Shown here: piece after piece, positions 17,098 through 26,876 of the stretch
Layout: every line of letters begins with the position of its first letter
Numbering within the stretch: the first letter of the stretch is position 1
Origin: Xenorhabdus griffiniae
GTDB lineage: Bacteria; Pseudomonadota; Gammaproteobacteria; Enterobacterales; Enterobacteriaceae
Length of the DNA stretch: 44,048 nucleotides
NCBI RefSeq assembly: GCF_001028135.1
Contig: NZ_LDNM01000106.1
Coordinates: 1-44,048, forward strand
Direction: 5' to 3'
The notes under the pieces: generated by a model
Databases searched by the model: none
The model's input: only the letters and a program-made list of their open reading frames with translations
What the model was told of the DNA's origin: nothing
Position numbers and translations under genes: made by a program

Positions 17098-17544
17098 TTA
17101 ACTCCATGAACCTGATCCACCACCAATGCCTGATATAGTGGAAATAGCGGCGCTTTGGAAATGACCAAGCAAATGACTGTGTGAATCAAAGAAAAGTAAA
17201 CTAAAGTATACGGGCGAGGCATTAAACTCGAAACTGACAGTATCAGAATAAACTTTACCTAAATCTTCGGTATAAACATAGCCTTCCATCCAGGCAAAAC
17301 CGGGAGAAGTCAGCCCGCCGGCCTTCCCACTAAAAGACTTTTTATCAATATTTACTTCCAGGCTAAACAGTAGGAAAAAAACGATGCCTTGTACATCACC
17401 TGTCGTGTAATATTTATCATTACTTGAAGAAGCTATTCTTTTTACGGCCTCACCAATAACATTGGGTTCCAATTTATCCTTTGCATATTGTTTAAAATCC
17501 TCAATGATTTTAAATTTTATTTCATTTTGTTCTACTTCGTTCAT
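17098..17544 (-). CDS. VapA/VapB-like virulence-associated protein
   Basis: 148 aa. An N-terminal charged helical stretch (1-40) is followed by a beta-rich domain (about 50-148). That domain ends in the glycine-serine-tryptophan tail GGGSGSW and contains DTVSFEFNASPVYFSLLFFD and LLGHFQSAAIST. This pattern resembles the C-terminal eight-stranded barrel of Rhodococcus equi Vap proteins. No signal peptide is seen, unlike VapA. The ATG at 17544 is chosen because GAGGAT lies upstream; the longer frame runs through a repeat. It is 272 bp downstream of the RHS toxin on the same strand, with MITE-like copy 5 between them. The role is unknown: effector, or immunity to the RHS toxin. Family assignment is from memory of motifs. 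Confidence 0.55.
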   Translation of the reverse strand: MNEVEQNEIKFKIIEDFKQYAKDKLEPNVIGEAVKRIASSSNDKYYTTGDVQGIVFFLLFSLEVNIDKKSFSGKAGGLTSPGFAWMEGYVYTEDLGKVYSDTVSFEFNASPVYFSLLFFDSHSHLLGHFQSAAISTISGIGGGSGSWS

Positions 17545-17636
17545 AATATTATCCTCTTTTATATTCCATAAATGGAGAAAAAAACAACAGCCAAAATATA
17601 TTATTTTATTTATCATATTCTTAGGCATAGGAATAA

Positions 17637-17741
17637 TATACCAATCCAACTTCAAGATGCGTGTTATATTTCCCCGCGCAGCGGTGAAACATAAGACCTC
17701 GCGTCGTCTTTCGGCTTGCAATTTAAAGTTTATTGAGTATA
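17637..17741 (+). repeat. 105-bp palindromic MITE-like repeat, copy 5
   Basis: Exactly 105 bp, from TATACCAATCCAACTTCAAG to TTGAGTATA. The central hairpin has drifted (TTTCCCCGC / GCGGTGAAAC). It separates the RHS toxin gene from the VapA-like gene. Confidence 0.9.
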
Positions 17742-17816
17742 AGCTGATTAAGCATTAATGCATTTTTAACTCACAATCATTAACCTCAAAATCATTATAA
17801 AATTCAATATCAACAG

Positions 17817-20800
17817 CTAAAAAAACATATTATATAAAAAAGAAAAAACAAATGATTCCTGAAGATAAATAGAATTTATTATTTGTTGTATCCTATGTTC
17901 TTGCTGAGGAAATCTCAGTGTTAAGTCAGCGGCGGCCCAATCTTTAAACGCCCCTCTATAGTTGCTCATCTGCCACACTTGTAGTATTAGCGACATTATT
18001 GAATCATCAAAAGGGGTGTGAGTTGTAAAATGACAATCAATGATTGAACGTATTAGATTAGTATTGGTAACGTGTGTTACAGCAGAATTATTAGTAATAA
18101 ATTGTCCATATAACCTTAAATAAATATTATCTGTAATATTCACATGGGCACTTTGTCCAGCTAGAAAAGTTACTGGAACAGTATTATTTATTCTCCATAT
18201 ATCCCTTCTGGAAGTTTCCCAAAAACCTAATTTCAAAACATTTCCAAAAATTTCTTGATACTCGTGACTCTCAACTGTATTAGTCAGTCTATCTATATTA
18301 ATTTCGATATTATTTATCGGGTTATTACCTCTGACTTCCACAATATCACTGCCAACCAGATCCTTAATCTGTCTGAAACCGCGTACATACTCTGTTTCCA
18401 TGACAGCCTGAACGCCAGCCGTAGTGTAACTATGACTACTTCCCGCCGCCGCCGCACCTCTGCCACTCAGCCCATGAGAAAAACTCTCGGTCAACCTTTC
18501 ACCGGTCTGCCGCATTCCCCGCGCCAGCCCGCCCAGCAGCCCACTGCCCAAACTTAATGCCCCCAGAGCGAGGGATACCCAGCCCAGCACCGCTGATTTC
18601 TGCGGGTTGCTCTCTTCCATCACCGCACTGGCAATCCCGGTGGCATCGCCCAAAAAGCCGATCCCCGCTAAAATCGCGCTGCTAAGAGTCAGAGACGCAC
18701 CTCCCGTCGGGATCACCGTTGCCAGCCCGATGACCAAACCTATCGTCCCAAAGACAATGCCCAGAATACTGCCTATGCTCATTTGCCCGCTGGGATCGCT
18801 CCGGTTTATCGGATCACCCAAACAGTATGCATATGGGTTCAGCCCTCCGGCACCAAACGGACTTAAGCTGTCCGGGGCGGTAAACCGCATCAGTACCGGA
18901 TTGTAGGTACGGTAGCCATTGCCCAGATGATAACCGCCGCCCACCGGATCGAAGGCTTCCCCGGTATACGCTGGCTGAACGGAGTCCTGTTCGTCTGTTG
19001 CCTGCTGTCCATACGGCGTGTAGCGATAGCGGGTCAGGGTATCAGGATGCTGTTGTCTCATCAGCACACTGCCCTGCCCGTCAGTACCCAGTAAGTGTAT
19101 GCCACTGTCGGTGACTGTTGCCGCCAGCACCCCGTTCGCCTGTACTCGCTGGGTTTCTGCCCCGCTTTCCCGCAGCACTTCCATCACCCGCATGTTGCCC
19201 TGATAATACAGTTCCTGCGTCTGCGTACCGTTCAGCCGTTGCAGTGCCAGCCGGCCTGCCGCATCGTACCCGTAATCACAAGTGTTTTCGTTCAGCTTGG
19301 CTGATGTGAGCCTGCCCAGCGCATCGTAGGTAAGCTCTCGCCCGGTCTCATCCCGGATCAGCCGCCCATTCTTATCGTAAGCCAGAGTGATTTCCGCCGG
19401 ATAGCCCGGATGGGTATGAGTAATACGCTGTAACTGGCAGGTATCGGACGGGCTGTAACTGAACGTCGCCGTATCACTGCTGCCATCCGTCAGCGTGGTG
19501 ATACAGGTCAGGATATTACCCAGCCTATCATAAGTGAACTGCTGGCGAGCCAGTGTCATACCATAGGCATCCCGTGGGCACTCGCTCCCTGTGCACTGAT
19601 AATCAGTCAGCCAGCGGCGGGCAGTATCGTAAGTGTAGCTTTCCTGCCGTAACAGGCCGGCCTGTTGTGATCGGGTCATCCGGCTCGCTAACTGACCAAT
19701 AACGGTATGGGTCTGCGTCAGTGTCAGTATGTCAGTGTCGCTTTCGATCTGGCGTTCCGTTTCCCGGCCAAAATCATCCCAGTTCAGCGTGGTCATCAGT
19801 TGCCGCGTTGTTTTTTTATCCTGTATCGTCCAGCGGTTAACCCGGCTGGCGGCATCATAGGAAAAGGTCATGCGGAGGGCATCGTCAGCCATTTCAACCG
19901 GCCGCCCCAGCGTATCAAAACGCAGCCGCCGGCTTCGGCCTTCTGCCGTTGAAAATCCCCGGTATTCCGTCAGTCTGCCAGCCGGCGAGTAACTGTATTC
20001 TGCGTTCCGAACCGCTCCCGCGCCGGGATCGTCAAAACACACACTTTCTTGCTGTAACTGCCCGGCAGGGGTATAACTGAGTTGCTGAGTAACCTGCTGT
20101 GCCGTCACCGCCCGAATCATCGCGCCGGTTTTAGTCTCATAGGTAAAGTTCTGTTGGATACCCGCCGTGATCATCTGGAGCAACGCGTTGCCCAGCCGGG
20201 GTTCATACTGCTGCTGCGATGTCTGCCCCTGCGCATCGGTGATCGTTGCCGGTGCAGGATTACTGGTCTGATAGGTCGCCCGTTGGGTACGGTCGCCAAC
20301 CGTGGTAGATATCGCCCTGTGCAGGCTGTCAAACTCACGGATACCCAGCACTTTTCCGTCGGCTTCTATCTGCGTCAGTAACGCACCGACGCTGAACGGC
20401 GCATAACTTTTGCGCACTATGGTGCCATCGCTGTACTGGATCACTGATACCCGGTTAAATACATCATAACGGTATTCGGTCTTCTGCCCCTGCGCATCCA
20501 CCGTGGCGCGTAATCGGCCCAGTCCGTCATAATCGTTCTTTTGCTGGCTGACCTGTTGTCCCTGACTGTCATATTGCGTTACGGTCAACGGCTGGTGTCG
20601 CAGGTCGTAGACGACTTCTGTATAACCGAACGACAGGCCATCCGCTTCCGTTTGATGCCGAGTCGTCAGAGTGACCGGATCATACTCCTGCCGCAACCGT
20701 TTTCCGGTGTCATCCGTTACCCGGCAAGGTTGCCCCCAGTTGTCGTAAGTGGTTTGCTGACGAATGGAAACCGGCCTGGCCGGTGCCTCTTTTTCTGGAT

Positions 20801-22883
20801 CTGTTCCCATTGGTAACCAGTCATGGTACGTTTTCGCGATAACCCGTCCCCAGCTGTCCCGTTCGGTGTCTGAAACCTGACGCCAGCCCGCCGCTTCCTG
20901 CCCTTTCGCCAGTATTTCCTGCTGATAAGACTGTCCTTTTCCGTCAAGCCGGGTGCGCATCTGATTGCCCCAGACATCCTGTTGGGTGGTGGTGAGCACG
21001 TTATCTTCTTCAATAGTATAAGTAAACTGAGTATCGCGGGCGTAATCCGTGTCGGCATTATTCACATGTTTCAGCAGGCGTCCCAGTGCATCATAGGTAT
21101 AGTGTGCCGTACAACTCAACGGGTCTTGTTCACGCAAGATTTTTCCACTGACACACGATATTACCTGCATGCCACTGACGGTCAGCCCGTCATGTCCGCA
21201 CCACTGCATGGTACTTTGCAGTTCTCCGTCTGCCAGGCTGTAGCTGAAACGCTTCTGGCTGATCCAGTGCTGCGGGGTGTCCGTTGAAGTGTTATCCGGC
21301 ACACTGTAGACCGTTACTTCAATCAATGCCAACCGCCCGTGGTAGTGAGGCTGATCTGGCTGATCCACATAATGCGTTTGGCTGGCTTGCAGTAACTGAC
21401 TGCCGCTGTACATTTCTTGCCGGGTACACACCACAGCATATGAGTTCGGGCTGCCGGAACGGGTGGATAAGGTATCATAACGATAGTGCACCTGATGCAC
21501 CGGTGCATCGTCATAGCCCGCTGTCGGTGCTGGCGTTACTGTTTTAGATTTCACGTAACGCACAAACCCGTGCGGATCTGCCGGGCACAGGTCGGCTTCC
21601 CCTTCTACTGGGTAATATACCCATTCAGTACGGGTGCCGTCCGGCGCTACCTGAACGGTCGGGTTGCCCGCCGCATCAAATTCAGTCTGCGTCACTTCTT
21701 CCCGCTGGCCACTGTCACTGATAAAACGCACAGTAGCGGATTGCGGTAACTGGAACTGCGGCTGCTGGTTATCAAAACTCTGTCCAATGCGGGCATAATA
21801 TTTTGTCTCGTGCTGACGCTGACAGCTGTTTTGCTGCACGTTTTCTGAAATCAGCAGATGGTAATTATTGTAAAGCCGGGTAATATGCCGCTGTTCTGTG
21901 CCATTATTCCAATGCTCGGTTGAGCCATAGTGATAATTTGTCAGGACACCGTAGAGATAGTCATCATCCTCATTCCAGCTCTCATGACTGCCATACCCCA
22001 GAAAATTATATTCGGTATATTCATAGTTCCTGATGACATCAGGATTTCGCTTAGTTTGTTGAGTGTGTCGGGTGACATAAGGCAACGGCGGTAGATGGGC
22101 GTGACTAGGGAAGTCATGCCCCTCAAAATCGTAATCCACAAATTCAGCAATGCCGGTCGGTGATGAAATCCGGGTTAAGAACCCGCTGTCTGAGTCATAC
22201 CCCAGTTCCCAGCTTAATGTTTGGTCACCCGCCTCATTATGGATATGAGTAACCCGGTCATTCTCAAAGTCTAACCGGATAACATAAGATTCCGGTGTGT
22301 CGGGCCAGACCATAATACGGGTATAGATAGCCGCTTTATACTGGATTTTTAACAGCACCTGATTTTCGTCTGATACTGTAACAAGGCGGGGGATTCCCCC
22401 CATTCCATAATCCCAGTTCAGTGTCAGAGTACACCCCAGTGGGTTGATAATGTGAGTGGGGATTTTGAGATCACAGAGATTCCGGGGACCGGTCAGTATT
22501 TCCACCTGACCGGATTTATGGATCACTCGGTAAACATTTTGTCCGACATCTTTTTCAAACCGAATAACATCCTGTTTGTATTGTTTCAAAAAGACCCGGT
22601 CATCGGTTTCAAATACTTTATACCGTTCGCCGGTTGAAAGCATTAACAACCGGTTTTCAGCATCATAGTGCGTGAGTCCCAGCGAAAAACCGATGCCAAA
22701 ACCAATATCGCTCGAATTGAGCGGGCTATAAGACAGTGCAAAAGTCTGCTCTGGGCCAAGCTGGTTATTGCCGATAAGGTGTGCCAGCGGCATCGCGTAA
22801 TTAAATAACCCGGTACGCGGATCGACACGGCCCGTTGCTGTGCTCTGAAAATTAGCGGCCTGGGAGAAAAAATTATCACTCAT
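17817..22883 (-). CDS. Large RHS/YD-repeat polymorphic toxin
   Basis: 1688 aa. The N-terminus (about 1-80) has the DPRTGLFNY and LSYSPLNSSDIGFGIGFSL motifs common in large RHS proteins. Many YD-type repeats follow (e.g. YDALGRLLKHVNN, YDVFNRVSVIQYSDG, YDALGRLTSAKLNE) to about residue 1330. The RHS-associated core ends NPYAYCLGDPINRSDPSGQ at about 1367. Next is a hydrophobic Gly/Ala-rich segment (about 1368-1460), then a 190-residue C-terminal domain (about 1499-1688) matching no family I know. The DNA for that tail is visibly AT-rich compared with the GC-richer core, typical of a swapped toxin tip. The start is ATG 22883, with AGGTGA six bases upstream. The upstream 371-aa gene is 62 bp away. 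It is not a canonical TccC, because the N-terminus differs. Confidence 0.85.
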   Translation of the reverse strand: MSDNFFSQAANFQSTATGRVDPRTGLFNYAMPLAHLIGNNQLGPEQTFALSYSPLNSSDIGFGIGFSLGLTHYDAENRLLMLSTGERYKVFETDDRVFLKQYKQDVIRFEKDVGQNVYRVIHKSGQVEILTGPRNLCDLKIPTHIINPLGCTLTLNWDYGMGGIPRLVTVSDENQVLLKIQYKAAIYTRIMVWPDTPESYVIRLDFENDRVTHIHNEAGDQTLSWELGYDSDSGFLTRISSPTGIAEFVDYDFEGHDFPSHAHLPPLPYVTRHTQQTKRNPDVIRNYEYTEYNFLGYGSHESWNEDDDYLYGVLTNYHYGSTEHWNNGTEQRHITRLYNNYHLLISENVQQNSCQRQHETKYYARIGQSFDNQQPQFQLPQSATVRFISDSGQREEVTQTEFDAAGNPTVQVAPDGTRTEWVYYPVEGEADLCPADPHGFVRYVKSKTVTPAPTAGYDDAPVHQVHYRYDTLSTRSGSPNSYAVVCTRQEMYSGSQLLQASQTHYVDQPDQPHYHGRLALIEVTVYSVPDNTSTDTPQHWISQKRFSYSLADGELQSTMQWCGHDGLTVSGMQVISCVSGKILREQDPLSCTAHYTYDALGRLLKHVNNADTDYARDTQFTYTIEEDNVLTTTQQDVWGNQMRTRLDGKGQSYQQEILAKGQEAAGWRQVSDTERDSWGRVIAKTYHDWLPMGTDPEKEAPARPVSIRQQTTYDNWGQPCRVTDDTGKRLRQEYDPVTLTTRHQTEADGLSFGYTEVVYDLRHQPLTVTQYDSQGQQVSQQKNDYDGLGRLRATVDAQGQKTEYRYDVFNRVSVIQYSDGTIVRKSYAPFSVGALLTQIEADGKVLGIREFDSLHRAISTTVGDRTQRATYQTSNPAPATITDAQGQTSQQQYEPRLGNALLQMITAGIQQNFTYETKTGAMIRAVTAQQVTQQLSYTPAGQLQQESVCFDDPGAGAVRNAEYSYSPAGRLTEYRGFSTAEGRSRRLRFDTLGRPVEMADDALRMTFSYDAASRVNRWTIQDKKTTRQLMTTLNWDDFGRETERQIESDTDILTLTQTHTVIGQLASRMTRSQQAGLLRQESYTYDTARRWLTDYQCTGSECPRDAYGMTLARQQFTYDRLGNILTCITTLTDGSSDTATFSYSPSDTCQLQRITHTHPGYPAEITLAYDKNGRLIRDETGRELTYDALGRLTSAKLNENTCDYGYDAAGRLALQRLNGTQTQELYYQGNMRVMEVLRESGAETQRVQANGVLAATVTDSGIHLLGTDGQGSVLMRQQHPDTLTRYRYTPYGQQATDEQDSVQPAYTGEAFDPVGGGYHLGNGYRTYNPVLMRFTAPDSLSPFGAGGLNPYAYCLGDPINRSDPSGQMSIGSILGIVFGTIGLVIGLATVIPTGGASLTLSSAILAGIGFLGDATGIASAVMEESNPQKSAVLGWVSLALGALSLGSGLLGGLARGMRQTGERLTESFSHGLSGRGAAAAGSSHSYTTAGVQAVMETEYVRGFRQIKDLVGSDIVEVRGNNPINNIEINIDRLTNTVESHEYQEIFGNVLKLGFWETSRRDIWRINNTVPVTFLAGQSAHVNITDNIYLRLYGQFITNNSAVTHVTNTNLIRSIIDCHFTTHTPFDDSIMSLILQVWQMSNYRGAFKDWAAADLTLRFPQQEHRIQQIINSIYLQESFVFSFLYNMFF

Positions 22884-22945
22884 CTTTGTCACCTATCTTT
22901 CTTTGAGAACAGAATATTTTGGTCGTTAAAACTCTATAGACCGTT

Positions 22946-24061
22946 TTACCCCTCCTGTAGGTGAAATTCGTTCTCACTATCCGAGACATCCATTATAATT
23001 TTTAGCCAGACTGATTCATTGCCATAAATATCACGAAATTTAAATTGTGGAACCTGGTTAGCTTCATCAACCCAAAAATTGTTTATTGGTTTTTTGAAAT
23101 AAAGTCGACTCAAACTAACAACATCAGTACGTGGTGTTGTGTCTATTTCTACTTGTGGGGTCGCTTCCCTGGTTATAGAGATACCAGAATCACTAAAATA
23201 ATCTTTTTTAGACTGATAATCAGCGCCAGCCGTTCTCTTGGCTTTATATTTCCCCCACAGAAACCAAAGATAAAGTTGATCATCTTTTGTATGATGAGTA
23301 AACCTTCGGTAATCATATCTGGAAATATCGTTGTCGTTTATCGTATTTTTAATATCAACATCATGAACAGAAAAGTTATAACTATCATTAATATAGATGT
23401 AATGATTATCTTGAATCCATTCCAGATCCTCAAATTCAATTACTGTACGTGGGCTAACAAATGGACCACCGGGTTCAACAGTGGTCACTTTACATTTATA
23501 TGTACCATTAGCGACATTTTTTTCTGTTTGCCTCACCAGACCATTAGCATGATAAATAATTTCTTTTCGCCCCGTAACAGAAATGTGGGATCCCTTGCCA
23601 TGTTCATCATCTGATAAAAATGTTTTCCCATCCAATGTCACTCTTGCTATTATTTCGATGGTTTCAATTGCTGTTGTTTTTAGCCAATAAATTTTTTTCT
23701 GAGCTTCAGGTTTATTATTGAATGAATCTATTTCATCAGGTGATAAATTTGTGTTTTCTGTCAGGCCTTGTTGTGGAAACTGGTGCAAATAATCATTTTC
23801 CTCAGAACTGTATGACCACTCACTCGATAATTTTTCACCTGTTATTTTATTAACCAATTCAATACTATTTAATTGTTCATCAGATAATTTTACTTCCTCA
23901 TCATAATTATCCGTCGTAGCTTGTATATTAATCACAATACCAAGTTGCATATTTCCATTCGCGAATAGCACACCTTCTCGGCGACCATCAGATACCACAA
24001 TATTAAAGGTAGGCAACCCTTCTATTTTTTTAGATAAATTATTCTTTAGTTGTGTTTTCAT
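22946..24061 (-). CDS. Unrecognised 371-aa protein upstream of the RHS toxin
   Basis: 371 aa, acidic, rich in predicted beta strands, with no signal peptide or transmembrane segment and no cysteine-rich motif. I recognise no family. The ATG at 24061 (MKTQLKNNLSKKIEGLPTF) is chosen over an earlier in-frame start because GAGGGA lies upstream and the extra 33 residues look non-coding. It is read in the same direction as the RHS gene and only 62 bp upstream, so the two are probably one transcription unit. A role as chaperone, adaptor or delivery partner is a guess. AT-rich codon use resembles the toxin tip rather than the RHS core. Confidence 0.7.
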   Translation of the reverse strand: MKTQLKNNLSKKIEGLPTFNIVVSDGRREGVLFANGNMQLGIVINIQATTDNYDEEVKLSDEQLNSIELVNKITGEKLSSEWSYSSEENDYLHQFPQQGLTENTNLSPDEIDSFNNKPEAQKKIYWLKTTAIETIEIIARVTLDGKTFLSDDEHGKGSHISVTGRKEIIYHANGLVRQTEKNVANGTYKCKVTTVEPGGPFVSPRTVIEFEDLEWIQDNHYIYINDSYNFSVHDVDIKNTINDNDISRYDYRRFTHHTKDDQLYLWFLWGKYKAKRTAGADYQSKKDYFSDSGISITREATPQVEIDTTPRTDVVSLSRLYFKKPINNFWVDEANQVPQFKFRDIYGNESVWLKIIMDVSDSENEFHLQEG

Positions 24062-24443
24062 TATGATTTCCCTCTGAGAAAGAATAAAACAACTGATTAC
24101 CCTGATGATTCTTTGATTTTTCCACAATGCAATATAGAAATACACTGAGAATAATTCCATAAAAATAAAATATTATTAATTAAATTAAAATTCACACCCA
24201 ATATGACACACTGCATTCAATTAAAAATTGATAGCGACACCCATAATCAATATTGGTATATATAAATATTAGACCACGTATTAAAGTATTTCCAATAAAA
24301 TAATAAAAATAAATATCCCATTAATTAAAATTATATAAATAAAAGATAAAAAATCCATCAAAATAACAACAAATTATTTTCATTGATCTATTTTTTATAA
24401 GACTACTTCATGACATGAATTTATTTAAATAATTGGAGTGATG
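24062..24443. other. AT-rich upstream region of the toxin operon
   Basis: About 380 bp of very AT-rich sequence without a plausible ORF. It should contain the promoter of the 371-aa gene and RHS toxin pair. I cannot place boxes reliably. Confidence 0.5.
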
Positions 24444-24724
24444 GGTCACGTATTCACCCCGTTGAGCCGCCTTAAATAGAGTATTCCCTTTTGATAAAAG
24501 TGCCGATAACTTTGTCATGCCTCTCCGGGGATTTTGAGTAACCGAGTGTTTTACGGTTCAACAGTTTGGTTATGGATAGCGTTGATGCCCTGCATCGCCT
24601 TTATCGTGTTTTTTGACGAATTCCGTTTGCTGACAAAATCGACATTTTATTTCAACCGTCGCCATTTAATCTCTCCGAAAAAAGAGCGATGATACATAAT
24701 CATCAACGGGTTGAATACGTGACC
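24444..24724 (-). mobile_element. 281-bp internally deleted IS1-family remnant
   Basis: Both 22-bp terminal inverted repeats remain (24444-24465 and 24703-24724, one mismatch, GGTCACGTATTCA at each tip). Inside, on the minus strand, the first 30 codons of insA (MATVEIKCRFCQQTEF... to HQRY, 24665-24576) join directly to the last codons of insB (LNRKTLGYSKS... HDKVIGTFIKREYSI, to about 24477). Everything between is deleted. No target-site duplication is evident. Confidence 0.8.
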
Positions 24725-24938
24725 AGAAAAACCCATAGCCCCGTTTCATGCTTAAGAATATAAGCACACCTTCCATTTGAGGGATCCGGCGATTTTAGGC
24801 ATTTTGATGACAGCTAACGGGCGGTTTTGGTGGATAAACTCGCCCGTTTAAATTTTCACCTAAAATGCAACAGTGTCGCAAAATTGCAGTATCATTCTCT
24901 ATCAAATAAAAATGGATGAAAGATGATACTTAACACAA
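24725..24938. other. Intergenic region with nested inverted repeats
   Basis: No gene is seen. AACGGGCG (24816-24823) pairs with CGCCCGTT (24841-24848), nested within TTTTAGG / CCTAAAA. It may end transcription of the downstream-reading symporter gene on the minus strand, but there is no T-run. Confidence 0.35.
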
Positions 24939-26252
24939 TCAAATAAGTCCGTGTACCAAAATCACCCCGATACATAAAGGTCCGACATATCGCCATATAA
25001 AGCGTAAACACTGACGCTTGCGCAATGACATGTTATCCGGTATTAGTGCATTGACCTTACGTGACCAACCAAATACGAGGCAGATGATAATCCCGAATAA
25101 TGGCATGAGGACATTGGAAGTAATAAAGTCCAGCATGTCGAAGATGGATTTTCCACCTAATGTGACGTGACTTAGAGGACCAAAAGATAAGGAAACAGGT
25201 ATCCCCATTAACATAATCGATGCCGTGACTATTAAGCTTGTTTTACGGCGCGACCATTGAAAACGCGTCTGAACATAAGCAACGATGTGCTCAAGTAATG
25301 AAATTGCTGAGGTCAGTGCGGCCATTAATAATAATAAAAAGAAAATGACGGCTAAGATTGAGCCACCAGGAAGACTGGCGAAATAAATTGGCATCGTCAT
25401 AAACGTTAATCCAGGTCCCGCATTTGGTTTTAAACCAGCAGCAGCCAAAGCAGGAAAAATCATCAGACCAGCCAATATACAGACCAAGCAGGAGAGACTT
25501 ACAACCCAAATACTCGATTTACCAATGCCTTTGTTATTAGGCAAATAGGAGCTGTACGTAATGTGGATCCCTAAACCAATAGACAGTGAAAAAAATGCCA
25601 GCCCTAATGCATCTAAAACACCTTTTCCGGTCAAGCTATTAAAGTCTGGGTATAAGAATAATTTTAACCCTTCTGATGAGCCAGGTAAGCGGATGCCAAT
25701 AATAATTAACACTATCATGATCAAAAATAACAGTGGCATCATGACCTTAACTGATTTTTCCAAACCTTTTTGCACACCCGATAATACAACGAAACAGGTT
25801 AGCCCTGAAAAGGCCAGATGGGCGATTATCGGCCACCACGGATTGCTGATGAAATTGGTGAAAATAGATGTCAGTTGAGAAACATCTGTAATATTCAATT
25901 TCCCTGTACTTGCCATCACTGTGTAGCCTATAGTCCAGCCACCGACAACACTGTAGAAGCTATAGATACACCATGAACTGAATACACCGATAAGGCCAAC
26001 CCACCCCCAGTGTTTACCCAGTAATTTTTTAAACGCATTAACGGCCACTTCACCCGTACTGCTTCCCAGCATGTTCTCAGCCAACAGAACCGCTAATCCA
26101 ATCACAAAGCTAAACAATAAAAATACAACCAGAAACGCACCGCCGCCATTTGTTGCTGAAACATACGAGAATTTCCAAATGGCACCAATGCCAACGGCAG
26201 AGCCGGTTGCTGCTAATATGTGCCCCAGACGGGATGTCCATTGTTGACTCAT
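24939..26252 (-). CDS. Sodium-dependent transporter, NSS/SNF family
   Basis: 437 aa with about eleven hydrophobic helices, the usual number for bacterial neurotransmitter:sodium symporters. The TM1 motif is [20 protein letters not shown], which replaces the common GNIWRFPY. The family couples sodium entry to uptake of amino acids or related compounds; the substrate cannot be told from sequence. Its ATG overlaps the stop codon of the upstream brnQ fragment (ATGA), so it may be translated by coupling. It is flanked by decayed elements, so acquisition or rearrangement is likely. Confidence 0.85.
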   Translation of the reverse strand: MSQQWTSRLGHILAATGSAVGIGAIWKFSYVSATNGGGAFLVVFLLFSFVIGLAVLLAENMLGSSTGEVAVNAFKKLLGKHWGWVGLIGVFSSWCIYSFYSVVGGWTIGYTVMASTGKLNITDVSQLTSIFTNFISNPWWPIIAHLAFSGLTCFVVLSGVQKGLEKSVKVMMPLLFLIMIVLIIIGIRLPGSSEGLKLFLYPDFNSLTGKGVLDALGLAFFSLSIGLGIHITYSSYLPNNKGIGKSSIWVVSLSCLVCILAGLMIFPALAAAGLKPNAGPGLTFMTMPIYFASLPGGSILAVIFFLLLLMAALTSAISLLEHIVAYVQTRFQWSRRKTSLIVTASIMLMGIPVSLSFGPLSHVTLGGKSIFDMLDFITSNVLMPLFGIIICLVFGWSRKVNALIPDNMSLRKRQCLRFIWRYVGPLCIGVILVHGLI

Positions 26253-26452
26253 GCTAACCCCCGAATAAATACTGTGTTAGCACATGTACTCAGGCCCATA
26301 ACCGTGAGCAAAAAACCAGCAGCAGTGCGACGAACAGGCTCACCTGCTTGCAGGTTAACCATAGGCAGGATGATATTTCTTGTCCCGACGAACAGGGCAA
26401 AGGTTATAAAGCCCAATGCCCAAATATCTTTAGATGATAAACGGTATGTCAT
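26249..26452 (-). pseudogene. brnQ: brnQ N-terminal fragment (branched-chain amino acid transporter)
   Basis: 67 codons matching the first two helices of BrnQ ([33 protein letters not shown]), but the GAGNIIFPP motif is altered to GTRNIILP and the reading frame ends after 67 residues, where about 440 are expected. Its TGA overlaps the NSS symporter start, so the surviving stump may act as a translated leader for that gene. Confidence 0.8.
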
Positions 26453-26876
26453 AATAATCGTTAACTTATTGTTGTAAAAATAATTGCAAATGTAATAGTA
26501 ACTATCACAACCTCTTGAATTTCCATTGACGAAACTGGATTCTGATTTAACAGTCAGTGATAAACATCCTATTCACTGATATTCGCAAGATACAGAATGA
26601 TAGTGCTAACATCAAAGAGATTATCTTGAAGCATTAACGGAGAAGAGTTCGCTGACCATATTTAACGCCCATCGCCAAACACCAATCTTGCAAAAGTTCA
26701 CATGCAAGCTTTGGATAAAGTGAAAATGAGACTCTTCAATTATGGAGTTATTAACCAGGAGAAAGGGCATTAATAGAAATGGCATTTATGACACCACAAT
26801 AAAACCATAAGAAATATAGTGAAGCCAGCATCACTGACTCCACATATTTTATCGAATGTTTACAGCCCGCCCATCA
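26453..26876. other. Intergenic region between autotransporter and brnQ stump
   Basis: About 420 bp without a recognisable gene or RNA. It probably holds the promoter driving the brnQ stump and symporter on the minus strand. TCAGTG (26554-26559) / CACTGA (26574-26579) is a weak hairpin only. Confidence 0.4.

Noticed and set aside
17545-17721. N-terminal extension of the VapA-like gene
   Set aside because: The extra 59 codons run through MITE-like copy 5. A good ribosome-binding site precedes the internal ATG at 17544.
17817-22883. Calling the RHS gene tccC
   Set aside because: The N-terminus and size differ from canonical TccC proteins (about 900-1000 aa), so it is described as a large RHS polymorphic toxin.
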